Origin: Streptomyces formicae
Lineage (GTDB): Bacteria > Actinomycetota > Actinomycetes > Streptomycetales > Streptomycetaceae
Reading direction: 5' to 3'
Assembly: GCF_022647665.1 (NCBI RefSeq)
Contig: NZ_CP071872.1
Span: forward strand, 3,472,001 to 3,536,000
Length of the DNA stretch: 64,000 bases
In this document: positions 8,725 to 16,082 of the stretch, piece by piece
How the letters are laid out: the number at the start of each line of letters is the position of its first letter
Position numbering within the stretch: the stretch's first letter is position 1
Notes under the pieces: generated by a model
What the model was told of the DNA's origin: nothing
Seen by the model: only the letters and a program-made list of their open reading frames with translations
Databases searched by the model: none
Made by a program: the position numbers and the translations under genes

Positions 8725-9462
8725 CTACGACTGCTGGAGCCAGTCCCTGTAGTGCGTCGGGGCGAGATCGGCGTCCTCCGGTGCGGTCAGCACGGTTCCG
8801 GGGACCACGGCGAACATGCCCGCCTCCTCGTCGGTGACCACGCTGCGGCCGTCTGGGCGGGCGGCCAGGGTGATCCGGCCCAGCTCGTCGAGGGGGAAGA
8901 CATCGGGGCCCGCGATGCTGCGGATGCCCTGCAAGGGGGCGTCGGAGGCGGTCGCGGCGACCGCGGCGGCGACGTCGGCGGCGGCGATCGGCTGCACGGG
9001 GGTGGACGGCAGCCGGACGGTGTCACCCTCGGTCGTCATGGACATGATCCCCTGGACGAACTCGTAGAACTGCGTGGCATGCACGATCGAGTACGGGGTC
9101 GACCCGTTCTTGAGGATGTTCTCCTGGGTGACCTTGGCCAGGTAGTAGTCGAGCTTCGGCACCTTGTCCACGCCGACGATCGAGAGGATCACGGAGTGGC
9201 GGACCCCGGCCGCCTCCGCCGCGGCCCCGATGTTGCTCATCGACGTCTCGAAGAAGCCGATCGAGGCCTCGTCGAAGGTGGGGGAGTTCGTCAGGTTGAT
9301 CACCACGTCGGTGCCCGAGAGAGCCTGTTCCAGGCCCTTGCCGCTGAGCACGTCGACCCCGCTGGAGAGCGAAGCGGGTACGACGTCGTGGCCGGCCGCT
9401 CTCAGCCGCTCGACCACCTTCGAGCCGATCAGACCGCTTCCCCCCAGGACTGTGAACTTCAT
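8725..9462 (-). CDS. NAD(P)-binding SDR/NmrA-like reductase
   Basis: A 245-residue atypical short-chain dehydrogenase of the NmrA/NAD(P)H-binding type. The Rossmann nucleotide loop is TVLGGSGLIGSKVVERL at the very N-terminus, followed by DVVINLTNSPTF and a VDKVPKLDYYLAKVTQEN segment that replaces the classical YxxxK catalytic motif, with the Tyr-Tyr and Lys still present. Such proteins act as reductases of small molecules or quinones, or as redox sensors; the sequence alone does not decide. ATG 9462 has a GAAGG site eight bases ahead and is preferred to the GTG nine bases upstream. It is transcribed away from a cupin gene, across an intergenic region with a perfect palindrome. Confidence 0.8.
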   Translation of the reverse strand: MKFTVLGGSGLIGSKVVERLRAAGHDVVPASLSSGVDVLSGKGLEQALSGTDVVINLTNSPTFDEASIGFFETSMSNIGAAAEAAGVRHSVILSIVGVDKVPKLDYYLAKVTQENILKNGSTPYSIVHATQFYEFVQGIMSMTTEGDTVRLPSTPVQPIAAADVAAAVAATASDAPLQGIRSIAGPDVFPLDELGRITLAARPDGRSVVTDEEAGMFAVVPGTVLTAPEDADLAPTHYRDWLQQS

Positions 9463-9502
9463 GGCGCGCACCCTTCGTCGAGTCTTCGTTCAGGGAAGAT
9501 GC

Positions 9503-9544
9503 GGTCCGCGTCGAACCGGAGAAGGTCCGCGTCGAACCGGAGAG
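9503..9544. repeat. two tandem copies of a 21-bp unit
   Basis: GGTCCGCGTCGAACCGGAG plus two bases occurs twice in perfect tandem just upstream of the NmrA-like gene, overlapping its probable promoter region. The second copy differs only in the last base. It could be a regulator-binding array or a simple duplication. Confidence 0.6.
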
Positions 9545-9621
9545 CCGGTCCCGACCACCTTCGACCACCGTACGCCGCGGAAGGGATGAACCGCGTGAAA
9601 CGGGCTTTCCGTCCACTGTGT

Positions 9622-9657
9622 CTGCTGGTGCACCAGCAGGTGCGCCAGCTGGTGCAC
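9622..9657. promoter_or_regulatory. palindromic operator candidate between divergent genes
   Basis: CTGCTGGTG-CACCAGCAG (9622-9639) is a perfect 18-bp palindrome. It is followed directly by GTGCGCCAG-CTGGTGCAC (9640-9657), an 18-bp palindrome with one mismatched pair. Both share the core GCTGGTGCAC. They lie between the divergent NmrA-like and cupin genes, about 60 bases ahead of a TTGACA hexamer (near 9710), so a dimeric repressor or activator site is plausible. Confidence 0.5.
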
Positions 9658-9770
9658 CCGGCCGGCCGCGGCGGCTGACCTGCGGACCTGCACACAGGCG
9701 GCGTAGGCTCGTTGACATACCTGCCCGTGTCGTCGGCCCCCGTACCGACGCCAAGGCCGGAGGTGGCGTG

Positions 9771-10217
9771 ATGGCGAACAGCGAACCTGTGTCGAACCCC
9801 CCGGAGCACCAGGGACAGCGGTCCGAGGCATGGAAGACGGCGGTCACCGTGATCCAGGAGGCCAAACCGCCCCATGTGCCCGAGGGTGCGGAGGTCGCGA
9901 CCCTGCTCGTCGAGTTTCCCCCGGGAGACCCCGGTACCCCTCCGCACCGGCACTTCGGACCGGCCTTCGGCTATGTGCTGGAGGGCGAGATGCTGTTCGA
10001 GCTGGAAGGGGAGCCCGAGCGGGTCGTCCGGGCCGGGGAGGCGTTCTGGGAACCGGGGGGCGACGTGATCCACTACCAGGACGGCAACAACCGCACGGAC
10101 ATCCCCAGTCGGTTCGTCGTCACGATGATGTGCGAACCGGACAAGCCCATGCTCGTCCTCGTCGACGAAGAGGAACTGGCACAGCGCAAGGACAGGCGAG
10201 CCCCCCGGCCGTCCTAG
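9771..10217 (+). CDS. cupin-domain protein
   Basis: A 148-residue single-domain cupin. The first cupin motif is PPHRHFGPAFGYVLEGEMLFELEGE (two His of the metal site, then the Gly-rich turn) and the second is GEAFWEPGGDVIHYQDGNN, with the third His in VIHY. These residues usually bind one divalent metal inside a small beta barrel. Members act as dioxygenases, isomerases or small-ligand-binding proteins; no substrate can be read here. ATG 9771 follows a strong GGAGG about nine bases upstream. It is divergent from the NmrA-like reductase across the palindromes at 9622-9657, which suggests shared control. Confidence 0.82.
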   Translation: MANSEPVSNPPEHQGQRSEAWKTAVTVIQEAKPPHVPEGAEVATLLVEFPPGDPGTPPHRHFGPAFGYVLEGEMLFELEGEPERVVRAGEAFWEPGGDVIHYQDGNNRTDIPSRFVVTMMCEPDKPMLVLVDEEELAQRKDRRAPRPS

Positions 10218-10300
10218 GGGGTGACCGCCCGCCTTCCGCGACGTGCCAGGAAGTCATGCGTGTGCTCGCACAGTTCACACACTGAAAGCCTGAGCCGTAC

Positions 10301-10669
10301 ATGTCTGGCGAGGATCTTGCCGTCTTCGCATCCGACGGCGGGCCGGTGCTGGTCACCGGTGGCACCGGACACGTCGGCGGTCATACGGTCGCAAGGCTGC
10401 TGCAAAAGGGGTACCGCACCCACGTGACGGTCCGGGAGCCCGGCCGGGAGGCCGAGGCGCTGGCCCTGGTCCGCCCGGCCGGGGTCGATCCGGCCGACCG
10501 GCTGGAGCTCGCCGTGGCGTACGTGGGCAGTGACGACGGCTGGGCGGCCGCCGTGGACGGTGTCAGCCATGTGCTGCACCTGGCGTCGCCCTTCCCGTTC
10601 ACCCCGCCCGAGACCGGTGATGCCGGAGGGCGACAGCATCCGGGCGTGACCGCCTCCGCGCGCTCGTAG
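10301..10669 (+). pseudogene. truncated NAD-dependent epimerase/dehydratase
   Basis: The first 105 or so residues are a normal extended-SDR N-terminus: PVLVTGGTGHVGGHTVARLL (nucleotide-binding loop), then a strand pattern through VSHVLHLASPFPF. Directly after PFTPPETGD the protein diverges and ends at 122 residues, whereas related proteins continue for another 200 with the catalytic YxxxK. The catalytic Ser/Thr, Tyr and Lys are therefore missing. The change from family sequence to unrelated codons is abrupt, near 10620, pointing to a deletion that removed the 3' two thirds. ATG 10301 has no strong ribosome site. Confidence 0.7.
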
Positions 10670-10723
10670 GGTGCGGGGAACAACCTGCACCCCGACGAGC
10701 GAGGCGGCATGGCCGGCCTCTCG

Positions 10724-12157
10724 CTACTCGGTGATCTCGATCTTTCCGTTGGGCGCGGGCGTCCCGGCCATCGGGACCGCGTTGCCGCCGCCGCGGGCGG
10801 TGATGCCCTTGAGCAGCTGGGCGAGGTCCACTCCTGTGGTGGCGCCGAGGAGTTCCATGCCCTGGGCGACGTTGTCCGTGACCGTACGAGACAGCTTGCT
10901 CGCCCCGTCGGTGGAGATGACGGTCAGCTTGTCGACGGCGCTGAGCGGTTCGGCCGCCTTGGCGACGACCTGCGGGAGCACCTCGACGAGCATCTGGAGG
11001 ACGGCCGCGTCGCCGTACTGCGCGAAGGCGTCGGCCTTCTTCCGCATCGCCTCGGCCTCCGCCGTGCCCTTCGCCGCGATCGCCGCGGCCTGGGCGTCTC
11101 CTTCGATGCGCACGGCCTCGGCCAGCGCCGCCCGGTGGAGCTTCTCGCCCTCACCGGTCAGGCGTGCCCGCTCCGAGGCCGCCTCGGCCTCCTTCACCAG
11201 GGCGATACGGTGCGCCTCGGCCTCCTGCTCGGCCTGGTAGCGGGCCGCGTCGGCCGGCTTGCGGACCTGAGTGTCGAGTTGACGGTCGGTCAGCGCAGCC
11301 TGCCGTTGGGCCACCTTCTCCTGCTCGGCCAGGACCTCCTGCTGGCGGGCGGCCTCGGCGAGCGGACCCGCCGCGTTGGCCTGGGCCGCGGCCTCGTCCG
11401 TCTGGGCCTTGATCTCGGCCTGCTTCAGGTACAGCGTCCGCTGGGCGATCGCGATCTCTTCCTCGGCCTTCAACCGGGCCTGCTCGGCAGCGCGGCGCGC
11501 CACCGCCTCCGCGATGTCCGCCTCCTGCTTGGCGCGGGCGGCCTCGGGGCGGCCGAGGTCCTCCAGATACGAGCCCTCGGTGGTGATGTCCTGGATCTGG
11601 AAGGCGTCGAGCACCAGGCCCTGCCCGGAGAGGCTGGCCTCTGCCTCCTCGGCGACCTGCCCGGCGAACGCGGCGCGGTCCCGGATGATGTCCTCCACGG
11701 ACATCCGGCCGACGATGGAGCGCAGCGCGCCCGACAGCACCTCCTGGGTGAAGCCGACGATGCCGTCCTGCTGCATCAGGAACCGCTGGGCGGCAGCCCG
11801 GATCGAGTCCTCGGTGCCGCCGACCTTGACGATCGCCACGCCCTCCAGGTTCGCCTTCACACCGCGCAGGGTGACCGCGCCGCGCACGGCGACCGGGATG
11901 TGCCGACTGGACAGGTCGAGGGTGAACTTCTGCTGCACGAACGGGACGACGAAGACGCCTCCGCCGACCACGACCTTCTGGCCGCTGTTGTCGGTGAAGA
12001 CCCGGCCGGTCGCCGGATCGGTGGACTTCTTGCCGCGGCGGCCGGTGACGATGAACGCCTCGCTGGGACCGGCGACCTTGTACCGGGTGACGACCACCAG
12101 GGCCAGCAGGACGAGGAGTACGACGACTCCCACGACCGCGGTGACGACTGGACTCAT
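10724..12157 (-). CDS. flotillin-like SPFH/band-7 membrane protein
   Basis: A 477-residue flotillin homologue, likely an inner-membrane scaffold associated with lipid domains. It starts with one hydrophobic hairpin or transmembrane stretch (about 5-25, VVLLVLLALVVVTRYKV), followed by the SPFH domain (about 30-200) and a long Ala/Glu/Gln-rich coiled coil (about 205-400) with many EA repeats (RAAEQARLKAEEE, QANAAGPLAEAARQQEV), as in FloT. The tail is short and ends KIEITE. The gene lies 84 bp downstream of a NfeD-like gene in the same direction, and the NfeD-flotillin pairing is one of the most conserved in bacteria. Confidence 0.92.
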   Translation of the reverse strand: MSPVVTAVVGVVVLLVLLALVVVTRYKVAGPSEAFIVTGRRGKKSTDPATGRVFTDNSGQKVVVGGGVFVVPFVQQKFTLDLSSRHIPVAVRGAVTLRGVKANLEGVAIVKVGGTEDSIRAAAQRFLMQQDGIVGFTQEVLSGALRSIVGRMSVEDIIRDRAAFAGQVAEEAEASLSGQGLVLDAFQIQDITTEGSYLEDLGRPEAARAKQEADIAEAVARRAAEQARLKAEEEIAIAQRTLYLKQAEIKAQTDEAAAQANAAGPLAEAARQQEVLAEQEKVAQRQAALTDRQLDTQVRKPADAARYQAEQEAEAHRIALVKEAEAASERARLTGEGEKLHRAALAEAVRIEGDAQAAAIAAKGTAEAEAMRKKADAFAQYGDAAVLQMLVEVLPQVVAKAAEPLSAVDKLTVISTDGASKLSRTVTDNVAQGMELLGATTGVDLAQLLKGITARGGGNAVPMAGTPAPNGKIEITE

Positions 12158-12241
12158 GAGGAATCCTCCCCCTGCCTCCCCGGGGGACGGCAGTTCTCAT
12201 GGACGGAACGGAACAGACCAACTCGTGGAAAATGGGCGCGG

Positions 12242-12748
12242 TCAACGCTCGACGGGACGGACGCGGACCGACGTGGGCGACAGCGCGGCCTCCACCCAGA
12301 CCTCCGCACCCCGCTGGACGGGCGCGGCGGCCTTCGCGGCGAACTTCACCGGCTGCCCGGCCAGCCGCAGCAGCACCTCGCCGTACCCGTCAGCCGGGAT
12401 GGCCGTCACGACGGATCCCGCGGTACCGACGAGGTCGTCACCTCGGGGCGTGTCCGCGGTCTGATCGTGCATCAGGGCGCGGCTGAACCGCCATGTCAGC
12501 CAGCCCGCCGCGATCCCGGCGACCACACCGGCGGCGGCCGCGCCGGCCCCCAACCCGGTCGCGCCCAGCACGATCGCGCCGCTGAAGCCGAACATCGAGA
12601 CGAAACCGGCCATCACCGGAAGCGACAGCCATCCGTCGAAGACCCCGTCCAGGACACCGTCGAGGAGACCTTCGAGCACTCCGTCGAGAATCAGCGCGAG
12701 TGCGAGCAGCACCACTCCTGCAATGCCGAGACCCAGATACAAGCCCAC
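12242..12748 (-). CDS. NfeD-like membrane protein, partner of flotillin
   Basis: A 168-residue membrane protein with two or three hydrophobic segments (LYLGLGIAGVVLLALALIL; VMAGFVSMFGFSGAIVLGATG; AAAAGVVAGIAAGWLTWRF) and a C-terminal small beta domain (LVGTAGSVVTAIPADGYGEVLL ... KFAAKA ... VWVEAALSPTSVRVRPV) that resembles the OB-fold of NfeD. GTG 12748 is chosen because it follows a G-rich site and begins directly with the first membrane helix; longer starts add a Gly-rich tail unlike the family. It is the first gene of an operon with the flotillin at 10724. NfeD proteins are thought to help anchor or organise flotillin assemblies. Confidence 0.82.
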   Translation of the reverse strand: MGLYLGLGIAGVVLLALALILDGVLEGLLDGVLDGVFDGWLSLPVMAGFVSMFGFSGAIVLGATGLGAGAAAAGVVAGIAAGWLTWRFSRALMHDQTADTPRGDDLVGTAGSVVTAIPADGYGEVLLRLAGQPVKFAAKAAAPVQRGAEVWVEAALSPTSVRVRPVER

Positions 12749-12982
12749 ACCGCACCCCCCCGAAACCGCCGGTCGACCGCCGGCCCCCTCGCCCAGCCCG
12801 GATTGTCCCACCGGACGAGGAGGAATGACATTGCCGTGTCCCGGCAGTCTTTACGACTTCTTGATGCCGCACACGCCACCCGGCGAACCTCGGGCGCCGC
12901 CCGCCGAGGCGTGGCCTGCCCGGGACGCGGCGGCCCGCCGTGCATGCTGGGCACCTCGTACGCCGTGCTTCGGGAGTCCCGT

Positions 12983-13855
12983 ATGGAATGGCTGGTCACC
13001 TTGGTCGGAGCCGGGCTGGTCATGCTCGCGCTGCGGGATGTCTTCCATACGCTGTGGCACCCCACCCGTCGCGGCGGGCTGAGCCGTCACGTCATGACGG
13101 GACTGTGGAAAATGTCGCAGCGGCTTCCGCTCCGCCGGCGGGCGGCGGGACTCGCGGGTCCGCTCGCCATGGTCACGGTGGTCGCCATGTGGGCGGGCAC
13201 GGTGGTGGTGGGATGGGCGCTGATCTACTGGCCCCACCTGCCGGAAGGCTTCTCGTTCGCCGCCGGACTGGAGCCCGCCGAGCACGACGGGCTCGTGGAC
13301 GCGCTGTACATCTCGCTGGTCACCGTTGCGACCCTCGGACTGGGCGACATCGCCCCCATCGAGCCATGGCTCCGAATCGTCGCGCCGCTGGAAGCCCTCG
13401 TGGGCTTCGCCCTGCTGACCGCCACCGTCTCCTGGGTCCTGGAGATCTACCCCGCCCTCACCCGCAGACGGGCACTCGCCCTGCGGCTGTCGCAGCTTCA
13501 GCGCAACGACCCGTCGCCGCTCCAGCTGGACTCCCCACTGGGGGCGGGCGTCCTGGAGAGCCTCGCCGCGGAAGTGGCCCGGATCTCGGTCGACTTCCTC
13601 CAGTACGCCGAGTCCTACTACTTCCACGAGGGCGAGGACCACACCTCCCTCGCCGCCCGGGTCCGGTACGTCGCCGAACTCGCCGACCGGGGTGGCGGAG
13701 CCCGGCACGCCGACGTACGGCTCGCCGCCGCGCTGCTCACCACGGCCCTCGCTGACCTCGCCGCCATCCTCGACCAGCGGTTTCTGCACAGTGGTGGCAC
13801 GGTGCGGGACGTCTGGCGGGCCTATGCGGAGGATCACGGCAGAGGCCGGAGCTGA
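12983..13855 (+). CDS. two-TM ion channel family protein
   Basis: A 290-residue membrane protein with a helix at the N-terminus (WLVTLVGAGLVMLALRDVF), another at about 55-80 (AMVTVVAMWAGTVVVGWALIYW), a pore loop, and an inner helix (VAPLEALVGFALLTATVSWVL). The pore signature is TVATLGLGD (about 115-123), similar in position to the potassium filter TVGYGD but with L-G-L-G in place of the canonical G-Y-G. Ion selectivity is therefore uncertain. The C-terminal 130 residues are helical and soluble, without a recognised RCK or cyclic-nucleotide domain. ATG 12983 has GGAG seven bases upstream. It is divergent from the NfeD-flotillin operon, sharing about 230 bp of upstream DNA. Confidence 0.8.
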   Translation: MEWLVTLVGAGLVMLALRDVFHTLWHPTRRGGLSRHVMTGLWKMSQRLPLRRRAAGLAGPLAMVTVVAMWAGTVVVGWALIYWPHLPEGFSFAAGLEPAEHDGLVDALYISLVTVATLGLGDIAPIEPWLRIVAPLEALVGFALLTATVSWVLEIYPALTRRRALALRLSQLQRNDPSPLQLDSPLGAGVLESLAAEVARISVDFLQYAESYYFHEGEDHTSLAARVRYVAELADRGGGARHADVRLAAALLTTALADLAAILDQRFLHSGGTVRDVWRAYAEDHGRGRS

Positions 13856-14038
13856 GCGCGCGGCGGTGGACGCCGGTTGCGGCTGCGCCGGGCGGCGAGA
13901 CCCTGGAAGAGTCCGCGGGGCGCCGGAGCCGGTCTCCCGCCCGGACTCCGTGCGCCGTGCCGGACGGGCCGAGGGTGCCCGCCGGCAGGCCGCCCGGCGG
14001 ACAGGCAAGGGCAACGTGCACGAGGGAAGGACGCCGGC

Positions 14039-15130
14039 ATGAAGGCATTCGTCTTCCAGGGACCGGGGCAGACGTCCTGGCAGGACGTACCCGACCCGGG
14101 CATCAAGGACGCCGCGGACGTGATCGTCCGCGTCGACGCGGTCACCATCTGCGGCACGGACCTGCACATCATCAAGGGCGATGTGCCCGATGTGGCCCCG
14201 GGGACGGTCCTCGGGCACGAGGCCGTCGGCGAAGTGATGGAGACCGGCGGGGACGTGCGCACCGTCCGTCCCGGCGACCGGGTGCTGGTGTCGTGCATCG
14301 CCGCGTGCGGACGCTGCCGCTTCTGCCGCGAGAACCGGTACGGGCAGTGCCGGGGAGGCGGCGGCTGGGTCCTCGGACACCTGGTCGACGGGACCCAGGC
14401 CGAGTACGTCCGTGTGCCCTTCGCCGACCTGTCCGTGCACCCGCTGCCCAGCCAGGTCGACAACGACGACGCTGTCCTGCTCGCCGACATCTTCCCCACC
14501 GCGTACGAGGTGGGCGTGGTGAACGGCCACGTCGGCCCGGGCGACACCCTCGTCGTGGTCGGCGCGGGCCCGATCGGGCTGGCCGTGATCGCCACGGCCC
14601 GCCTGTACACCCCCGGGCGGATCATCGCCGTGGACCTCGCCGCCTCCCGCCTGACCGCGGCGCGGGCCGTCGGCGCCGACGCGACGGTCAGCGCCGACGA
14701 GGAGCCGGAACGGCTGGTCGAGGACCTGACCGACGGGCTGGGCGCCGATGTCGTCGTGGAGGCGGTGGGCGTACCCGAGTCGTTCGAGATGTGCACGCGC
14801 ATGGTGCGGCCCGGAGGCCGGGTCGCGAACGTCGGCGTCCACGGCAAGCCCGCGGCGCTGCACCTCGAAGACCTGTGGATCAAGGACGTGACGATCACGA
14901 CCGGGCTCGTCGACACGCACTCCACGCCGCTGCTGCTGAGGATGGTGGCGGCGGGCAAGCTCCCCGCCTCCGGACTGGTCACCCACCGCTTCGAACTGGG
15001 GCAGATGGAGGAGGCGTACGACGTCTTCTCGCGTGCCGCCGACACCGGTGCGCTCAAGGTGGTGCTCGGCGGACCCCGGCACGACGCCGTCGACCGGCCC
15101 GCGGAGCCGCTGTCTGCGCCGAGGGTGTGA
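14039..15130 (+). CDS. zinc-dependent alcohol dehydrogenase (MDR family)
   Basis: A 363-residue medium-chain dehydrogenase. Catalytic zinc ligands are seen in TICGTDLH (about 37) and GHEAVGEV (about 62); the structural zinc site is CGRCRFCRENRYGQC (about 92-106); the NAD loop is VVGAGPIGLAVI (about 180). The closest recognisable group is the zinc-dependent, NAD-linked alcohol dehydrogenases with the ICGTDLHI motif that act on secondary or small alcohols. ATG 14039 follows GAAGGA by eight bases. The gene is followed after five bases by an XRE-flavin regulator whose ribosome site overlaps its stop, so they are co-translated; that protein may control or sense the dehydrogenase's redox output. 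Confidence 0.9.
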   Translation: MKAFVFQGPGQTSWQDVPDPGIKDAADVIVRVDAVTICGTDLHIIKGDVPDVAPGTVLGHEAVGEVMETGGDVRTVRPGDRVLVSCIAACGRCRFCRENRYGQCRGGGGWVLGHLVDGTQAEYVRVPFADLSVHPLPSQVDNDDAVLLADIFPTAYEVGVVNGHVGPGDTLVVVGAGPIGLAVIATARLYTPGRIIAVDLAASRLTAARAVGADATVSADEEPERLVEDLTDGLGADVVVEAVGVPESFEMCTRMVRPGGRVANVGVHGKPAALHLEDLWIKDVTITTGLVDTHSTPLLLRMVAAGKLPASGLVTHRFELGQMEEAYDVFSRAADTGALKVVLGGPRHDAVDRPAEPLSAPRV

Positions 15131-15135
15131 GGACG

Positions 15136-15885
15136 ATGCGGAAGGCGGCATCCGGTCAGCCGGGTGGTGGCGCAGGAGCCGACGCCGGTACCGGCACCGC
15201 ACACGGCCAGTGCACGGACCTGGGGCGGCGCGTCGCCGCCCGCCGTCAGGAGCTCGGACTGACCCGCGAGCAGTTGGCCGAGCGCAGCGGCGCCGCGGCC
15301 ACCTACATCGAGTACGTCGAGGAGCGGTCGGCCACCCCCGGCATCGGCGTCGTCCTGCGCCTCGCCGATGCGCTGGAGACCACGGTCGCGGAACTCACCG
15401 GCGGTGCCGCCGAGCAACCGCCGGGCAGGAGCAGCGCGCCGCGCAACGCCGAGCTGCTCGAACTCGACGCCGAGGAGTGCCGCGAGCTGCTGTCCACGCA
15501 CGGCGTCGGCCGCGTGGCCGTCTTCACGCCGGACGGCCCCGTCGTGGTCCCGGTCAACTACATGGTCTCCGGAGGGGACATCGCCTTCCGTACGGCGGCC
15601 GGCAGCACCGCGGCCGCCGCCGACGGGGCCGAAGTGGCCTTCGAGGTCGACCACATCGACGATGCCTTCAGCCGGGGATGGAGCGTGCTGGCCGTCGGGC
15701 CGGGCCGTGCCGTCACCGCCCCCGATGCCGTCCGCCGGCTGGAAGCGGAAGCCCTCACACTGCCCTGGGCCGGGGGCGAGCGCCGGCTCTGGCTGGCGAT
15801 CACGCCCACCCGCATCACCGGCCGCAGAATCGTGAATCCCCAGGCCGGTCCCGGCCCGTCCGGGAGCGTGGAAGGGACTCCTTAA
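15136..15885 (+). CDS. XRE helix-turn-helix fused to a pyridoxamine-5'-phosphate-oxidase-like flavin-binding domain
   Basis: A 249-residue two-domain protein. Residues about 28-85 are an XRE HTH (LGRRVAARRQELGLTREQLAE, then GAAATYIEYVEERSATPG, and VLRLADALETTVAEL). Residues about 105-235 form a split-barrel FMN-binding domain of the PNPOx-like type (LLELDAEECRELLSTHGVGRVAVF ... VVVPVNYMVSGGDIAFRT ... GWSVLAVGPGRAV ... RRLWLAITPTRITGR). ATG 15136 follows GAGGA. This architecture recurs in actinobacteria, often in dormancy or redox-related gene sets, and is best read as a DNA-binding protein that senses a flavin or its redox state. Its position directly behind the alcohol dehydrogenase suggests autoregulation of that pair. 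Confidence 0.85.
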   Translation: MRKAASGQPGGGAGADAGTGTAHGQCTDLGRRVAARRQELGLTREQLAERSGAAATYIEYVEERSATPGIGVVLRLADALETTVAELTGGAAEQPPGRSSAPRNAELLELDAEECRELLSTHGVGRVAVFTPDGPVVVPVNYMVSGGDIAFRTAAGSTAAAADGAEVAFEVDHIDDAFSRGWSVLAVGPGRAVTAPDAVRRLEAEALTLPWAGGERRLWLAITPTRITGRRIVNPQAGPGPSGSVEGTP

Positions 15886-16000
15886 AGGGACTCCTTAGAG
15901 GACACCGCCCGCCCCACGGTCTGCCCGACGGTTCTGCCCCACGGCCCGCTCCGCGGCCCGTCCCCAAGTCCCGGACCGCGGTGCGATTCCCTCTGCTGGC

Positions 16001-16050
16001 AAGCGCTTTTCAATGCGTTCACCTGCGGCTGCTCAACTTGGCTGTACAAC
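16001..16050 (+). promoter_or_regulatory. possible PHO-box-like repeats before the PhoD gene
   Basis: GTTCACC (16017-16023), GCTCAAC (16031-16037) and GTACAAC (16044-16050) lie 30-65 bases before the PhoD start. The Streptomyces PhoP site is built of GTTCACC-type units every 11 bases; here the spacing is 14 and 13, so the match is only partial. An AAGCGCTT palindrome (16001-16008) lies just upstream. Confidence 0.35.
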
Positions 16051-16082
16051 TTGCAGCCGACTGGAAGCCGGAGGACACCTCC

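Noticed and set aside
16001..16016. LacI-family operator at AAGCGCTT
   Set aside because: Only the eight central bases are symmetric and the downstream gene is a phosphatase; not enough to call.
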